Part shown: positions 18,310-26,444 of the stretch, piece after piece
Numbering within the stretch: position 1 is the stretch's first letter
How the letters are laid out: each line of letters starts with the position of its first letter
DNA from: Bradyrhizobium stylosanthis
GTDB lineage: Bacteria > Pseudomonadota > Alphaproteobacteria > Rhizobiales > Xanthobacteraceae
Assembly (NCBI RefSeq): GCF_001641335.1
Contig: NZ_LVEM01000002.1
Location: 659,662 to 723,661 of the forward strand
Length of the DNA stretch: 64,000 bases
Reading direction: 5' to 3'
Position numbers and translations under genes: made by a program
The notes under the pieces: model-generated
What the model was told of the DNA's origin: nothing
The model's database searches: none
What the model saw: the letters and a program-made list of their open reading frames with translations, nothing else

Positions 18310-19638
18310 ATGCCTATTGGTGAGTTTGGCGGCGCGCCGCCCCTGGCTGCAGAAGGCAGTCCGGTCCTGACGACGCCGATGTACTGGATGTACGAGCTGG
18401 CCCAGGCCTCTCTCAATCCGGCACGTGCCGTCACCGATGCGACCAAGCTGCTGTTTCAGAATCCCCTCAATCCCTGGGCGCGCACCGAGGTCGGCAAATC
18501 GGTCGCCGCGGCCTGCGAACTGTTCGAGCGCACCACGCGCCGCTACGGCAAGCCGGAATGGGGCCTCGATGATACCGAGGTCAACGGCATACGCGTCCCC
18601 GTCGAGGTCCGCTCGGTGTGGGAAAAGCCGTTCTGCCGGCTGCTTTACTTCGATCGCAAGTTCGCCCGTCCGCTGCGCAGCCCGCAGCCGCGCGTGCTGA
18701 TCGTGGCGCCGATGTCCGGCCACTATGCGACGCTGCTGCGTGGCACGGTCGAGGCTTTCCTCCCCGCGCATGAGGTCTACATCACCGATTGGGCCGACGC
18801 GCGCATGGTGCCGCTCAGCGAAGGCCGCTTCGATCTCGACGATTACATCGACTACGTCATCGAGATGCTGCACGTTCTCGGCGGCAACACCCATGTGATG
18901 GCGGTGTGCCAGCCCTCCGTGCCCGTCGTCGCCGCCGTTTCCATCATGGAAGCGCGGCGCGATCCCTTCGTGCCGACCTCGATGACGCTGATGGGTGGCC
19001 CGATCGATACCCGCCGCAATCCGACCGGCGTGAACAATTTGGCCCAGGAGCGCGGCATCGACTGGTTCCGCAACCACGTCATCACCAAGGTGCCGTTCCC
19101 GCATCCGGGCATGATGCGCGACGTCTATCCCGGCTTCCTGCAGCTCAACGGGTTCATCAGCATGAACCTCGACCGGCACATGGACGCCCACAAGCAGCTC
19201 TTCGCCAATCTGGTGAAGGGCGACGGCGACCTCGTGGACAAGCACCGCGACTTCTACGACGAATATCTCGCGGTGATGGATCTCTCCGCCGAGTATTACC
19301 TGCAGACCGTCGACACCGTTTTCGTGAAGCACTCGCTGCCGAAGGGCGAGATGACCCATCGTGGAACCCGCGTGGATCCTTCCAAGGTCACGCGCGTTGC
19401 GTTGATGACGGTCGAAGGCGAGAACGACGACATCTCCGGTCTCGGTCAGACCGAAGCAACGCACGGTCTGTGCAGCGCGATTCCAGATCATCGCCGCGTT
19501 CATTACGTCCAGAAGGGCGTTGGACATTACGGCGTGTTCAACGGATCGCGTTTCAAGTCGGAGATCGTGCCGCGGATTCACGACTTCATGGTTTCGGCTG
19601 CGAATCCGAGCTCGTTGCAGGCTCTCGCGGCTGAATAA
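18310..19638 (+). CDS. phaZ: Intracellular polyhydroxyalkanoate depolymerase
   Basis: A 442-residue intracellular PHB depolymerase of the PhaZ1 (Ralstonia PhaZa1) type, which mobilises native storage granules. The lipase-box equivalent has cysteine as nucleophile: Cys200 in AVCQPSVPV. The likely Asp lies in VEGENDDISG and the His in GVGHYGVFNG. The N-terminus (PMYWMYELAQASLNPARA) is the family's opening helix. AGAGGAA precedes the ATG at 18310, and a strong GC-rich hairpin follows the stop, so it is probably monocistronic. Together with the esterase at 5779 the window has two PHA-degradation candidates. Confidence 0.93.
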   Translation: MPIGEFGGAPPLAAEGSPVLTTPMYWMYELAQASLNPARAVTDATKLLFQNPLNPWARTEVGKSVAAACELFERTTRRYGKPEWGLDDTEVNGIRVPVEVRSVWEKPFCRLLYFDRKFARPLRSPQPRVLIVAPMSGHYATLLRGTVEAFLPAHEVYITDWADARMVPLSEGRFDLDDYIDYVIEMLHVLGGNTHVMAVCQPSVPVVAAVSIMEARRDPFVPTSMTLMGGPIDTRRNPTGVNNLAQERGIDWFRNHVITKVPFPHPGMMRDVYPGFLQLNGFISMNLDRHMDAHKQLFANLVKGDGDLVDKHRDFYDEYLAVMDLSAEYYLQTVDTVFVKHSLPKGEMTHRGTRVDPSKVTRVALMTVEGENDDISGLGQTEATHGLCSAIPDHRRVHYVQKGVGHYGVFNGSRFKSEIVPRIHDFMVSAANPSSLQALAAE

Positions 19639-19671
19639 TCGCCGATTTCGGCTTTCCCGTCGAAAATCCGA

Positions 19672-19696
19672 CCCCTGCCGGAGGCTCCGGCAGGGG
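19672..19696 (+). terminator. Hairpin terminator candidate after phaZ
   Basis: CCCCTGCCGG (19672-19681) pairs perfectly with CCGGCAGGGG (19687-19696) across a 5-base loop, 33 bp after the phaZ stop. The stem is very stable but no T-run follows, so it may work with Rho or as an mRNA 3' end protector. Confidence 0.6.
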
Positions 19697-19739
19697 CAAG
19701 TTCCCTCCAGATTCGCGGTATTTAGGTAGCGTTATAGGA

Positions 19740-19855
19740 GTGAGTCATCCCTCAACCCTTGGGGGTGCCACATGCGTCCAGCGGGGGCGAAAAAAGCCGG
19801 TTCCAACCCCAGTCTGTAGGGTCTCCCGGACGCCTGACCCCTGTATATTGGGCAA
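19740..19855. other. Possible structured non-coding segment
   Basis: The 301-bp gap 19639-19939 holds, beyond the phaZ hairpin, a G/C-run-rich stretch with several complementary pieces: ACCC/GGGT around 19758, GCGTCC near 19774 with GGACGC near 19831, and CCGGTTCCAACCCC in between, plus an A6 loop. It matches no RNA family I can name (not tmRNA, SRP RNA or RNase P by their signature motifs). Either strand could be the transcript. An upstream in-frame ATG of the next gene (19856) abuts its end. Confidence 0.25.
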
Positions 19856-19939
19856 ATGATTTGTTTTTGCGCCGAGCGCTTTCCCTGGCGGCGGTTATGG
19901 CAGAATCCGGGCGAACTCCTGCTCCCCGGACTGACAGAC

Positions 19940-20695
19940 ATGGCCACACGCGCGCTCCTTTATCGGCGGCCCCACGAACCGAAGACCCTCGTCATCACCC
20001 ATGGATCGCAATTCTTTGCGATTCGCCTGCGAAGACACCGCCGCGCGCGGCGTTACACGCTCAGAATCCATCCGAGCGATCGCGAAGCCATTCTCACGAT
20101 CCCCCCGCGCGGCACGCTCGCCGAAGCCAAGGACTTCGCGTCGCGTCACGGTGCGTGGATCGCAGCGCGTCTCGGCCGCTTGCCGAAGGCCGCGCCGTTT
20201 CAGCCTGGCACAGTGATACCGCTTCGCGGCACGCCGCATCGCATCGTTCATCGCGCAGGCACCCGCGGCACGGTGTGGACCGAGACGCGCGACAGCGGTG
20301 AGCGCATTCTCTGCGTCGCCGGCGGCGTCGAGCATGTCGATCGCCGCGTCAGCGACTTCCTCAAGCGTGAGGCGCGCAAGGATCTGCAGCGTTCGGCGGA
20401 AGCCTACGCGGGCGAACTCGGCGTCAGGGTCAAGCGCCTCTCGATCCGCGACCAGTCCAGTCGCTGGGGCTCCTGCACCTCGGCCGGCTCGCTGTCGTTC
20501 TCCTGGCGCCTGATCCTCGCGCCGCCCTTCGTGCTCGACTACCTCGCCGCCCACGAGGTCGCCCATCTCGTCGAGATGAACCACTCGGCGCGCTTCTGGC
20601 GCGTCTGCGGCAAGGTGTGTCCCTCGATGGAACGCGCCAAGAAGTGGCTCGACACCTACGGCAACGACCTGCACCGCTACGGCGTCGAGGATTAG
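19940..20695 (+). CDS. YgjP-like zinc metallopeptidase (M48/DUF45)
   Basis: A 251-residue protein of the YgjP/DUF45 metallopeptidase family. The zinc site is AAHEVAHLVEMNHSARFW, with the HExxH motif and the downstream NHS.FW block that supplies the third histidine. The upstream RDQSSRWGSCTSAGSLSFSWRLILAP segment is the other family hallmark. I start it at the ATG at 19940 (MATRALLYRRPHEPK); an ATG at 19856 in the same frame adds 28 residues of Cys/Trp-rich sequence that looks less like the family. The substrate is unknown; no genetic partner is adjacent. Confidence 0.88.
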   Translation: MATRALLYRRPHEPKTLVITHGSQFFAIRLRRHRRARRYTLRIHPSDREAILTIPPRGTLAEAKDFASRHGAWIAARLGRLPKAAPFQPGTVIPLRGTPHRIVHRAGTRGTVWTETRDSGERILCVAGGVEHVDRRVSDFLKREARKDLQRSAEAYAGELGVRVKRLSIRDQSSRWGSCTSAGSLSFSWRLILAPPFVLDYLAAHEVAHLVEMNHSARFWRVCGKVCPSMERAKKWLDTYGNDLHRYGVED

Positions 20696-20727
20696 GCCGG
20701 GCTGCCCCAGGCTCGCTCTACTCTCTC

Positions 20728-20854
20728 GTCGTCCCGGCGAAGGCCCGGACCCATAACCACAGGGAGAAGTTTGGCGAAGGCCAGTTGTTCGGTACGCCGA
20801 CCTTCCGCAATCGACAGCTCACGCGGTATGGGTCCCGGCCTTCGCCGGGACGAC
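20728..20854. repeat. Mobile-type palindromic repeat, 'GTCGTCCCGGCGAAGG' family
   Basis: A well-preserved copy: left end GTCGTCCCGGCGAAGGCCCG, then ACCCATAACCACAGGGAGAA and GTTTGGCGA, a 50-bp centre with TTCGGTACGCC and CAATCGACAGCTCACGCGG, and right end TATGGGTCCCGGCCTTCGCC plus GGGACGAC. It is the reverse-oriented relative of 13580-13725. It lies between convergent genes. Confidence 0.85.
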
Positions 20855-20890
20855 ACCGAGGGTGAGGCGAGAGCCGAATTATCCCTCCGC

Positions 20891-21556
20891 TCACACACTC
20901 ACATCCGCACTCGTCCCCGCCTGCGCGCGTGACGATAGATAGCGCGCTTGCTGCTGCGCCATGACCCTCTGCCCGTCCGCCAGCATCGCCTGGAACGCCG
21001 CGTCGAGCTGCTCGCGGCTGTAGCTCGTGGACCTGCTCTCGCGCGGCGTCCATTGCGATTGCGTGATCGCGGTGGATGCCTTTTCGACGGTGCCGCCAAG
21101 CCGTGCGGCGTATTGATCGGCCCGCCACTGCGCCAGATCCGGCCCGCTCAGGCCGGGAGGATCCTCGAGTTTGCCGATCGCCGCGGCGGCCTCGTTGGTC
21201 ATCGTCGATGACCCGCCATTGTAGAGCGTGGCGACCACATTGCCGCCGACCTTCACCTGGGCATAGGTGTTCTCGGGCGCATCGTCCGAGACGGAAGGTT
21301 GACCGGCGCTCGCGCCGTGGGTGGTCAGCCAGTTCGTTGCCATGAGGTCGCGCAGGACCGGATTGTCCGCCACCGATATCGGCTTGGCACCTTGCAGCGG
21401 CTTGAGTTGGGAGACGCTTATTCCGGGGCTGTCGGTCGCCACATCAGTTGCAGTGGACTCCACCGGCGTGAGACCCGGCGTCGATGTCGCATTGGAGCCG
21501 GATGTCGATGCAGGACGCAGATAGGGCAACGCCGCGCTGGACAAGCCTGAAATCAT
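20891..21556 (-). CDS. Hypothetical protein
   Basis: A 221-residue protein I do not recognise. The ATG at 21556 (MISGLSSAALPYLRPASTS) has GGAG seven bases upstream. The first 75 residues are Ser/Thr/Pro/Val-rich and probably disordered. A central folded part has AQVKVGGNVVATLYNGGSSTMTNEAAAAIGKL, which looks like a short beta-hairpin and helix, followed by a Gln/Arg-rich helical tail (EQLDAAFQAMLADGQRVMAQQQARYL). No clear signal peptide or membrane helix. The layout resembles small flagellar- or secretion-associated proteins, but that is only an impression. Confidence 0.7.
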   Translation of the reverse strand: MISGLSSAALPYLRPASTSGSNATSTPGLTPVESTATDVATDSPGISVSQLKPLQGAKPISVADNPVLRDLMATNWLTTHGASAGQPSVSDDAPENTYAQVKVGGNVVATLYNGGSSTMTNEAAAAIGKLEDPPGLSGPDLAQWRADQYAARLGGTVEKASTAITQSQWTPRESRSTSYSREQLDAAFQAMLADGQRVMAQQQARYLSSRAQAGTSADVSV

Positions 21557-21751
21557 GGAACGCTCCTTCCCACTAAACCCGAACTTTCGGGACACAACCT
21601 AGGAGAGCAAACCCCGGGCCGGTGTCGGAAGCTTGAAGAGACTGGTGTTTTGGCGTTCGGTGATGTTCCGGCCGCGGAGATTCTTGCCGCGCTAGGCAGG
21701 ATTTGCCGAAGCGGTGGTGCGAGGGATGCAGGCTGTCACCCAGCAAGCGCT

Positions 21752-21852
21752 GTCATCGCCCGCGCAGGCGGGCGATCCGGTATTCCAGAGACAGTTGTTG
21801 CTTAGCCGAGAAGCTGCGGCGTACTGGATTCCCCGCCTTCGCGGGGAATGAC
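21752..21852. repeat. Inverted repeat 'GTCATCGCCCGC...GCGGGGAATGAC'
   Basis: It has the ends GTCATCGCCCGCGCAGGCGG and CCGCCTTCGCGGGGAATGAC, each itself a small hairpin (CCCGCGCAGGCGGGCG; CCCCGCCTTCGCGGGG), around CAGAGACAGTTGTTGCTTAG. It occupies the middle of the 495-bp gap 21557-22051. The flanks 21557-21751 and 21853-22051 show no credible gene or RNA. Confidence 0.75.
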
Positions 21853-22051
21853 AATGGCGGGTGGCGCTGCGTCCAACGCCTCGCTCGATTTTCGCCACAC
21901 TTCGCGACGATTGCGCCGTTCGTCAGATTAGCCCCGCAGCATCAGACGCTTCGCGTCATCCGCCGCGCGCCTCGCCGGCGATCACGTCCTACTGTGCATG
22001 GGGTTGTTTTCGCAGTTTGATTCATGAGGCCTCTCGGACCTCGCGCCGCAG

Positions 22052-24274
22052 CTAGCGATTCCCGCCGAACAGCCGGTCCATCAGCCAGCCGTCGAGACCC
22101 GCCGCAGGCTCCGGCCGCACATTGGCGCGCGTGGGCGGCGGCGGCCGATAGCCGCCATTGCCGACCGGTGCCGGTCCGGGCGCAGCCGGCGTCGGCGGCG
22201 ACACTTGCGAGGCCGCCTGCGCGAGATTCGACAGGCCCCAGCCGCCGGGCGAGCTCGGCAGGTTCGCCACCGGCACGCCCTCATGCGCCGTCTTCATGAA
22301 GCGCGACCACACTTCGACCGGCAGGCCGCCGCCGGTGGCCTTCTTGGTCGGCGAGTTGTCGTCATTGCCGAGCCAGACGCCGGTGACGAGGTTGGCGGTG
22401 TAGCCGATGAACCAGGCGTCGCGGTAATCCTGGCTGGTGCCGGTCTTGCCGGCCGCCGGCCAGCCGGGGATCTCCGCCTTCTTGGCGGTGCCCGAGATCA
22501 GCGTCTCCCGCATCATCGTGTTCATCATGCCGACATAGCGGGGGTCGATGACCTGGCTGCGCTCTTCGGGCTGGCGCATGTAGAGCAGCTTGCCGCTGAG
22601 CGTCCTGATCCGCGTCACGACATGCGGCGCCACCGCGAAGCCGCCATTGGCGAAGGGCGCATAGGCGCCGACCAGCTCGACCACCGAGACTTCGGACGTG
22701 CCGAGCGCGATCGAGGCGTTGGGCTCGAGTTTGGAGGAGATGCCGAGCCGGTGCGCGGTGCGCACCACGTTCTTCGGTCCGACCTCGAGTCCGAGGCGGA
22801 TCGCGACCGTGTTGAGCGACATCGCCAGCGCCTGGGTCAGCGTCACCGCGCCGAAATATTCATGCGTGTAGTTCTCGGGCTTCCAGCCCTTGACCTCGAT
22901 CGGCGCGTCCTGGCGCATGGTGTCGGGCGTCAGGCCCTGCTCGAGCGCGGTCAGGTACACGAACGGCTTGAACGAGGAGCCCGGCTGGCGCCTCGCCGTG
23001 ACCGCGCGGTTGTACTGGCTCTCGGAATAGTTCCGCCCGCCGACCATGGCGCGCACCGCGCCGTCAGGCGTCATCGCCACCAGTGCGCCCTGGCTGACGT
23101 TGAATTTCACGCTCTTGGCCGCGAGCTCGTCGATGATGGCGGCTTCCGCCACGCCCTGCAGCTTCGGATCGATCGTGGTCTCGACCTTGATGCTCTCGTC
23201 GATCTGGCCGACCAGATCGTCCAGCACCTCGCCGATCCAGTCGGCGACGTAATTGACCGTACCGGCGCCGGCCGGCTTCACGTTGTAGGAGGGATGGCCG
23301 ATCGAGGCCTGCGCCTGCGCGTCCGTGATGAACTTCGCATCCGCCATCGCCGCGAGCACGATCTGCGCGCGCGCTTCGGCGCCTTCGGGGTTGCGGTTCG
23401 GCGCAAGGCGCGAGGGCGATTTGACGAGGCCGGCCAGCATCGCGGCTTCGGCGACTGTGACGTTCCTCGCCGACTTGCCGAAATATTTCTGCGCGGCGGC
23501 TTCGACGCCGTAGGCGCCGGAGCCGAAATAGACGCGGTTGAGATAGAGCTCCAGGATCTCGTCCTTGGAGTGCTTGCGCTCCAGCCAGATCGCCAGCTCC
23601 GCCTCCTGCAGCTTGCGCTGCATGGTCCGCTCCTGGGTCAGGAACAGGTTTTTCGCGAGCTGCTGCGTCAAGGTCGAGCCGCCCTGCGACACGCCGCGAT
23701 GCATGACGTTGGTGACGAGCGCGCGCAGGATGCCGACGGGGTCGATGCCGAAATGCGAATAGAAGCGGCGGTCCTCGATGGCGATGAAGGCCTTCGGCAG
23801 ATAAGGCGGCAGATCCTTCAGCGCGATATTGGCGCCGGCCATCTCGCCGCGCTGCGCGAGCATGCTGCCGTCGATGCCGACGATCTGGATCGTCGGCGGA
23901 CGTTTTGGAATTTCCAGCGACTGGATCGGCGGCAGATGGGCGCCGACATAGATCACGACGCCGATCACGGCGATGACGCCCCACAGGCTCAGCACCGCGC
24001 CCCAATAGATGAGGCGGCCGAGGCCGAACCCGCCCCCGGATTTCGCGCGCCGCTTGGCACCGCTGCGGCTGGCTTGCGCCTTGCGCTCGCGCGGCGGCGG
24101 CTCGTCGCCGGCCTCCTCGCTCTTGCGCTTGGCGGATGATTTCGCTGGCTTCTTCGGCTTGTCGTCGCCGCCGCCGGGAACGCGGTCCGCGGCCGTCAGG
24201 CGCAGATCGGCGAGCGCAGCAGGCAAGCCGAACAACGGCTCCTTCCGCCCAGCCTTTTTCTTTCCCCACGCCAT
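22052..24274 (-). CDS. Penicillin-binding protein 1A (bifunctional class A PBP)
   Basis: A 740-residue inner-membrane peptidoglycan synthase. After a 75-residue Lys/Arg-rich cytosolic tail comes one transmembrane helix (LIYWGAVLSLWGVIAVIGVVIYV), then the GT51 glycosyltransferase domain (catalytic Glu in AIEDRRFYSHFG, then GGSTLTQQLAKNLFL and RKLQEAELAIWLE), and the transpeptidase domain with SxxK in GSSFKPF, SxN in MSLNT and KTGT in AGKTGTSQDYRDAWF. A Pro-rich C-terminal tail ends it. The ATG at 24274 is used; the frame's earlier codon is TTG. It polymerises and cross-links lipid II. No partner gene is adjacent. Confidence 0.95.
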   Translation of the reverse strand: MAWGKKKAGRKEPLFGLPAALADLRLTAADRVPGGGDDKPKKPAKSSAKRKSEEAGDEPPPRERKAQASRSGAKRRAKSGGGFGLGRLIYWGAVLSLWGVIAVIGVVIYVGAHLPPIQSLEIPKRPPTIQIVGIDGSMLAQRGEMAGANIALKDLPPYLPKAFIAIEDRRFYSHFGIDPVGILRALVTNVMHRGVSQGGSTLTQQLAKNLFLTQERTMQRKLQEAELAIWLERKHSKDEILELYLNRVYFGSGAYGVEAAAQKYFGKSARNVTVAEAAMLAGLVKSPSRLAPNRNPEGAEARAQIVLAAMADAKFITDAQAQASIGHPSYNVKPAGAGTVNYVADWIGEVLDDLVGQIDESIKVETTIDPKLQGVAEAAIIDELAAKSVKFNVSQGALVAMTPDGAVRAMVGGRNYSESQYNRAVTARRQPGSSFKPFVYLTALEQGLTPDTMRQDAPIEVKGWKPENYTHEYFGAVTLTQALAMSLNTVAIRLGLEVGPKNVVRTAHRLGISSKLEPNASIALGTSEVSVVELVGAYAPFANGGFAVAPHVVTRIRTLSGKLLYMRQPEERSQVIDPRYVGMMNTMMRETLISGTAKKAEIPGWPAAGKTGTSQDYRDAWFIGYTANLVTGVWLGNDDNSPTKKATGGGLPVEVWSRFMKTAHEGVPVANLPSSPGGWGLSNLAQAASQVSPPTPAAPGPAPVGNGGYRPPPPTRANVRPEPAAGLDGWLMDRLFGGNR

Positions 24275-24440
24275 ACGCAAAACGCCCGGTCAGCCCGCCC
24301 CGCCGCACGCTACCGGTCGCTGTTTAAGGCCGGGTTACCCCGGCGTTAACGCGCGATTAGGAGATGCGGCATTCGCCCGCCGCAGTTCCGCTTCGCCAGC
24401 CGCAGGACTAGGATCGCGGGCATAAAACGAGGGAGCGCAC

Positions 24441-24866
24441 ATGGGCCATATCGATCCGACCAAGGAGATTTTTGCGCAGTTCCGGGAGAACGACCGCCCG
24501 GGCCCGATCCATATGCTCAACCTGGTGCGCCTGCGCAAGGAAGCCGCCTATCCCGACGGCCGCAAGGCCAGCGGCGCGGAGGCCTATGCCGCCTATGGCC
24601 GCGAGAGCGGCCCGGTGTTCGAACGCCTCGGCGGCCGAATCGTCTGGCAGGGCAAATTCGAGCTGATGCTGATCGGCCCGCAGGACGAGCGCTGGGACCA
24701 TTGCTTCATCGCGGAGTATCCGAGCGTCGCGGCCTTCGTCGAGATGATCCGCGACCCGGTCTACCGCGAAGCCGTGAAGCATCGGCAGGCCGCGGTGGAG
24801 GACTCGCGGCTGATCCGGCACGCCGTGCTGCCGGTGGGGAAGAACTTTGGGGAGATACCGGCGTAG
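24441..24866 (+). CDS. DUF1330 domain protein
   Basis: A 141-residue protein with the DUF1330 dimeric alpha/beta-barrel fold: PIHMLNLVRLRKEA at the first strand, GAEAYAAYGRESGPVFERLGGRIVWQGKFELMLIG in the middle, and WDHCFIAEYPSVAAFVEMIRDPVYREAVKHRQAAVEDSRLI at the end, the typical Y/F-P-S...F..M..D..Y order. The ATG at 24441 has GAGGGAG upstream. Function is unknown for the family; some members may be monooxygenase-like. It stands alone, divergent from PBP1A. Confidence 0.88.
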   Translation: MGHIDPTKEIFAQFRENDRPGPIHMLNLVRLRKEAAYPDGRKASGAEAYAAYGRESGPVFERLGGRIVWQGKFELMLIGPQDERWDHCFIAEYPSVAAFVEMIRDPVYREAVKHRQAAVEDSRLIRHAVLPVGKNFGEIPA

Positions 24867-24895
24867 GGGGCGTTCGCGCGCTGCCCTCCCTCCGT

Positions 24896-25018
24896 CGTCA
24901 TGGCCGGGCATAGTCGTCCGAAGGACGGCGTCGCTTCCGCTCGCCTATGACCCGGCCATCCACGTCTTACTTTGCGGCACCAAGAACGTGGATGCCCGGG
25001 ACAAGCCCGGGCATGACG
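24896..25018. repeat. Palindromic repeat, 'CGTCATGGCCGGG...CCCGGGCATGACG' family, copy 2
   Basis: It has the same ends and the same CAAGAACGTGGATGCCCGGG block as 2393-2478, with a longer left part containing the small hairpin CGTCCGAAGGACG. It lies between convergent genes (DUF1330 and the binding protein at 25043) and fills most of their gap. Confidence 0.8.
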
Positions 25019-25042
25019 TCGTTGAGTGGCCTGTCTCCGAAA

Positions 25043-26269
25043 CTAACCCGCCGGACCCGAATCCTCCAGGATCGGGCCGAACAGCTCCCAGCGCTCGCCG
25101 TTGAACTTCATCATCTGAAGCTGCTTGTTGACGCGGTAATCGGTTGGCGAGGTGTTGACCTTGATGCCGGGCAGCGCGGTGTCGGTGGCGAAGTCCTTCA
25201 CCGAGGCCGCCTGCTTCATGACGTTCTCGCGCGTCAGGTCGTCACCGCACTGCTTCAGCACATGCACCAGAAGCTGCGCGGTGCTGTAGCCGTAGGTGTT
25301 GAAGTTCGAGTCCTTGTCGCCATCGGGATAATACTTCGCCATGAAGTCGAAATACCGCTTCATGCCGGCGTCGTCCTTCCAGGTCGGATCGAGCGGCTCC
25401 TTGCCGTAATTGACGCTGATCAGGCCCTTGGCGGCGTCAAAGCCCGCTGGCTTTAGCACCGCGCCGACGGAGGTCGCGTTGATGTCGACGATCTGCACCG
25501 GATGCCAGCCCATCTCGGCGATCTTCTTGATCGCCTGCGCGGCCTGCTTCGGCGTCGTCGCGCTGTAGAACAGATCGGCGCCGGCGTCCTTGATCTTGAG
25601 GACCTGCGAATCGACAGTCGGATCGGAGACTTCGTAGGACGCCTCGGTCACGATCATCTTGGCGGCCTTGTCGCCGAGGCCGGCCTTGAGGCCGTTCAGA
25701 TAGTCCTTGCCGAGGTCGTCGTTCTGATACAGCACGCCGATCTTGGCGTTCGGATGCTCCTTCAGGATGTACTGGCCGTAGATGCGGCCTTCGACGAAGT
25801 AATTGGGATTGAAGCCCATGGTCCACGGGAAGTTCTTCGGATCGGTGAACCTGGAGGCGCCCGTCGCCGCGAACAGCTGCGGCACCTTCTTGGCGTTGAG
25901 ATATTTCTGGACCGCCGCATTCACCGGCGTGCCGATGATCTGGAAGGTCAGCAGCACCTCGTCGCTCTCGACCAGCTTGCGGATCTGCTCCACCGCCTTG
26001 GGCGGCGAATAGGCGTCGTCATACTGGATCAAATTGATCTTGCGGCCGTTGATGCCGCCCTGATCGTTGATCATCTTGAAATAGGCGGCCTGCGTCTTGC
26101 CGATCGACGAATAGGCCGACGCCGGTCCCGAGAACGGCATGGTCTGTCCGACCTTGATCTCGGTGTCGGTGGCGCCAGGATCGTATTTTTTCTGAGCATT
26201 GGCCGCAGAGATCGACAGCGCCAGGGTCAGCGCCGTTGCCGTGGCCAGATGCAGCATTCCATTCCTCAT
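25043..26269 (-). CDS. Branched-chain-amino-acid-type ABC substrate-binding protein
   Basis: A 408-residue periplasmic binding protein of the LivJ/LivK (Peripla_BP_6) family. The ATG at 26269 starts a Sec signal peptide (MRNGMLHLATATALTLALSISAANA-QKK) behind GAGGGAA. The mature protein opens with KYDPGATDTEIKVGQTMPFSG and GGINGRKINLIQYDDAYSPPK, the typical ligand-lobe blocks. Its C-terminus is nearly the same as that of the protein at 26445-27671, a tandem paralog. No LivHMGF permease/ATPase genes are in the window, so it must use transport subunits encoded elsewhere. The ligand could be an amino acid, urea, amide or aromatic acid. Confidence 0.9.
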   Translation of the reverse strand: MRNGMLHLATATALTLALSISAANAQKKYDPGATDTEIKVGQTMPFSGPASAYSSIGKTQAAYFKMINDQGGINGRKINLIQYDDAYSPPKAVEQIRKLVESDEVLLTFQIIGTPVNAAVQKYLNAKKVPQLFAATGASRFTDPKNFPWTMGFNPNYFVEGRIYGQYILKEHPNAKIGVLYQNDDLGKDYLNGLKAGLGDKAAKMIVTEASYEVSDPTVDSQVLKIKDAGADLFYSATTPKQAAQAIKKIAEMGWHPVQIVDINATSVGAVLKPAGFDAAKGLISVNYGKEPLDPTWKDDAGMKRYFDFMAKYYPDGDKDSNFNTYGYSTAQLLVHVLKQCGDDLTRENVMKQAASVKDFATDTALPGIKVNTSPTDYRVNKQLQMMKFNGERWELFGPILEDSGPAG

Positions 26270-26382
26270 TCGCAATTCCCTCAGTCTGTTATTGCAGATG
26301 GTCTTGCGGGCGCATTGTGCGTCCGATGCCATCGCTGAGGGCGAGTGTGGAGGAGGCGTTGCTGCGACGCAAGGTGGGCGTT

Positions 26383-26435
26383 CGTAGGGTGGGTGACGCC
26401 GGCGCCTGGCGCAGACGCGTCTAACCCACCCTACG
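26383..26435. repeat. Inverted repeat, 'CGTAGGGTGGG...CCCACCCTACG' family, copy 2
   Basis: CGTAGGGTGGGTGACGCC pairs with CGTCTAACCCACCCTACG around GCGCCTGGCGC. It sits between the two paralogous binding-protein genes, directly downstream of the first-transcribed one (26445-27671), and may end its transcript. Confidence 0.8.
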
Positions 26436-26444
26436 AAGTCTTAA

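Noticed and set aside
19740..19855. tmRNA or SRP RNA
   Set aside because: GGTTCCAACCCC looks a little like a T-arm, but no CCA end, no acceptor stem and no SRP tetraloop signature could be found.
21752..21852. CRISPR-like spacing in the palindromic repeats
   Set aside because: The repeats are single elements scattered between genes, with no regular array of spacers and no cas genes.
22205..24139. 644-residue open frame opposite PBP1A
   Set aside because: Antisense of all PBP1A motifs, with His/Arg/Asp-rich composition.
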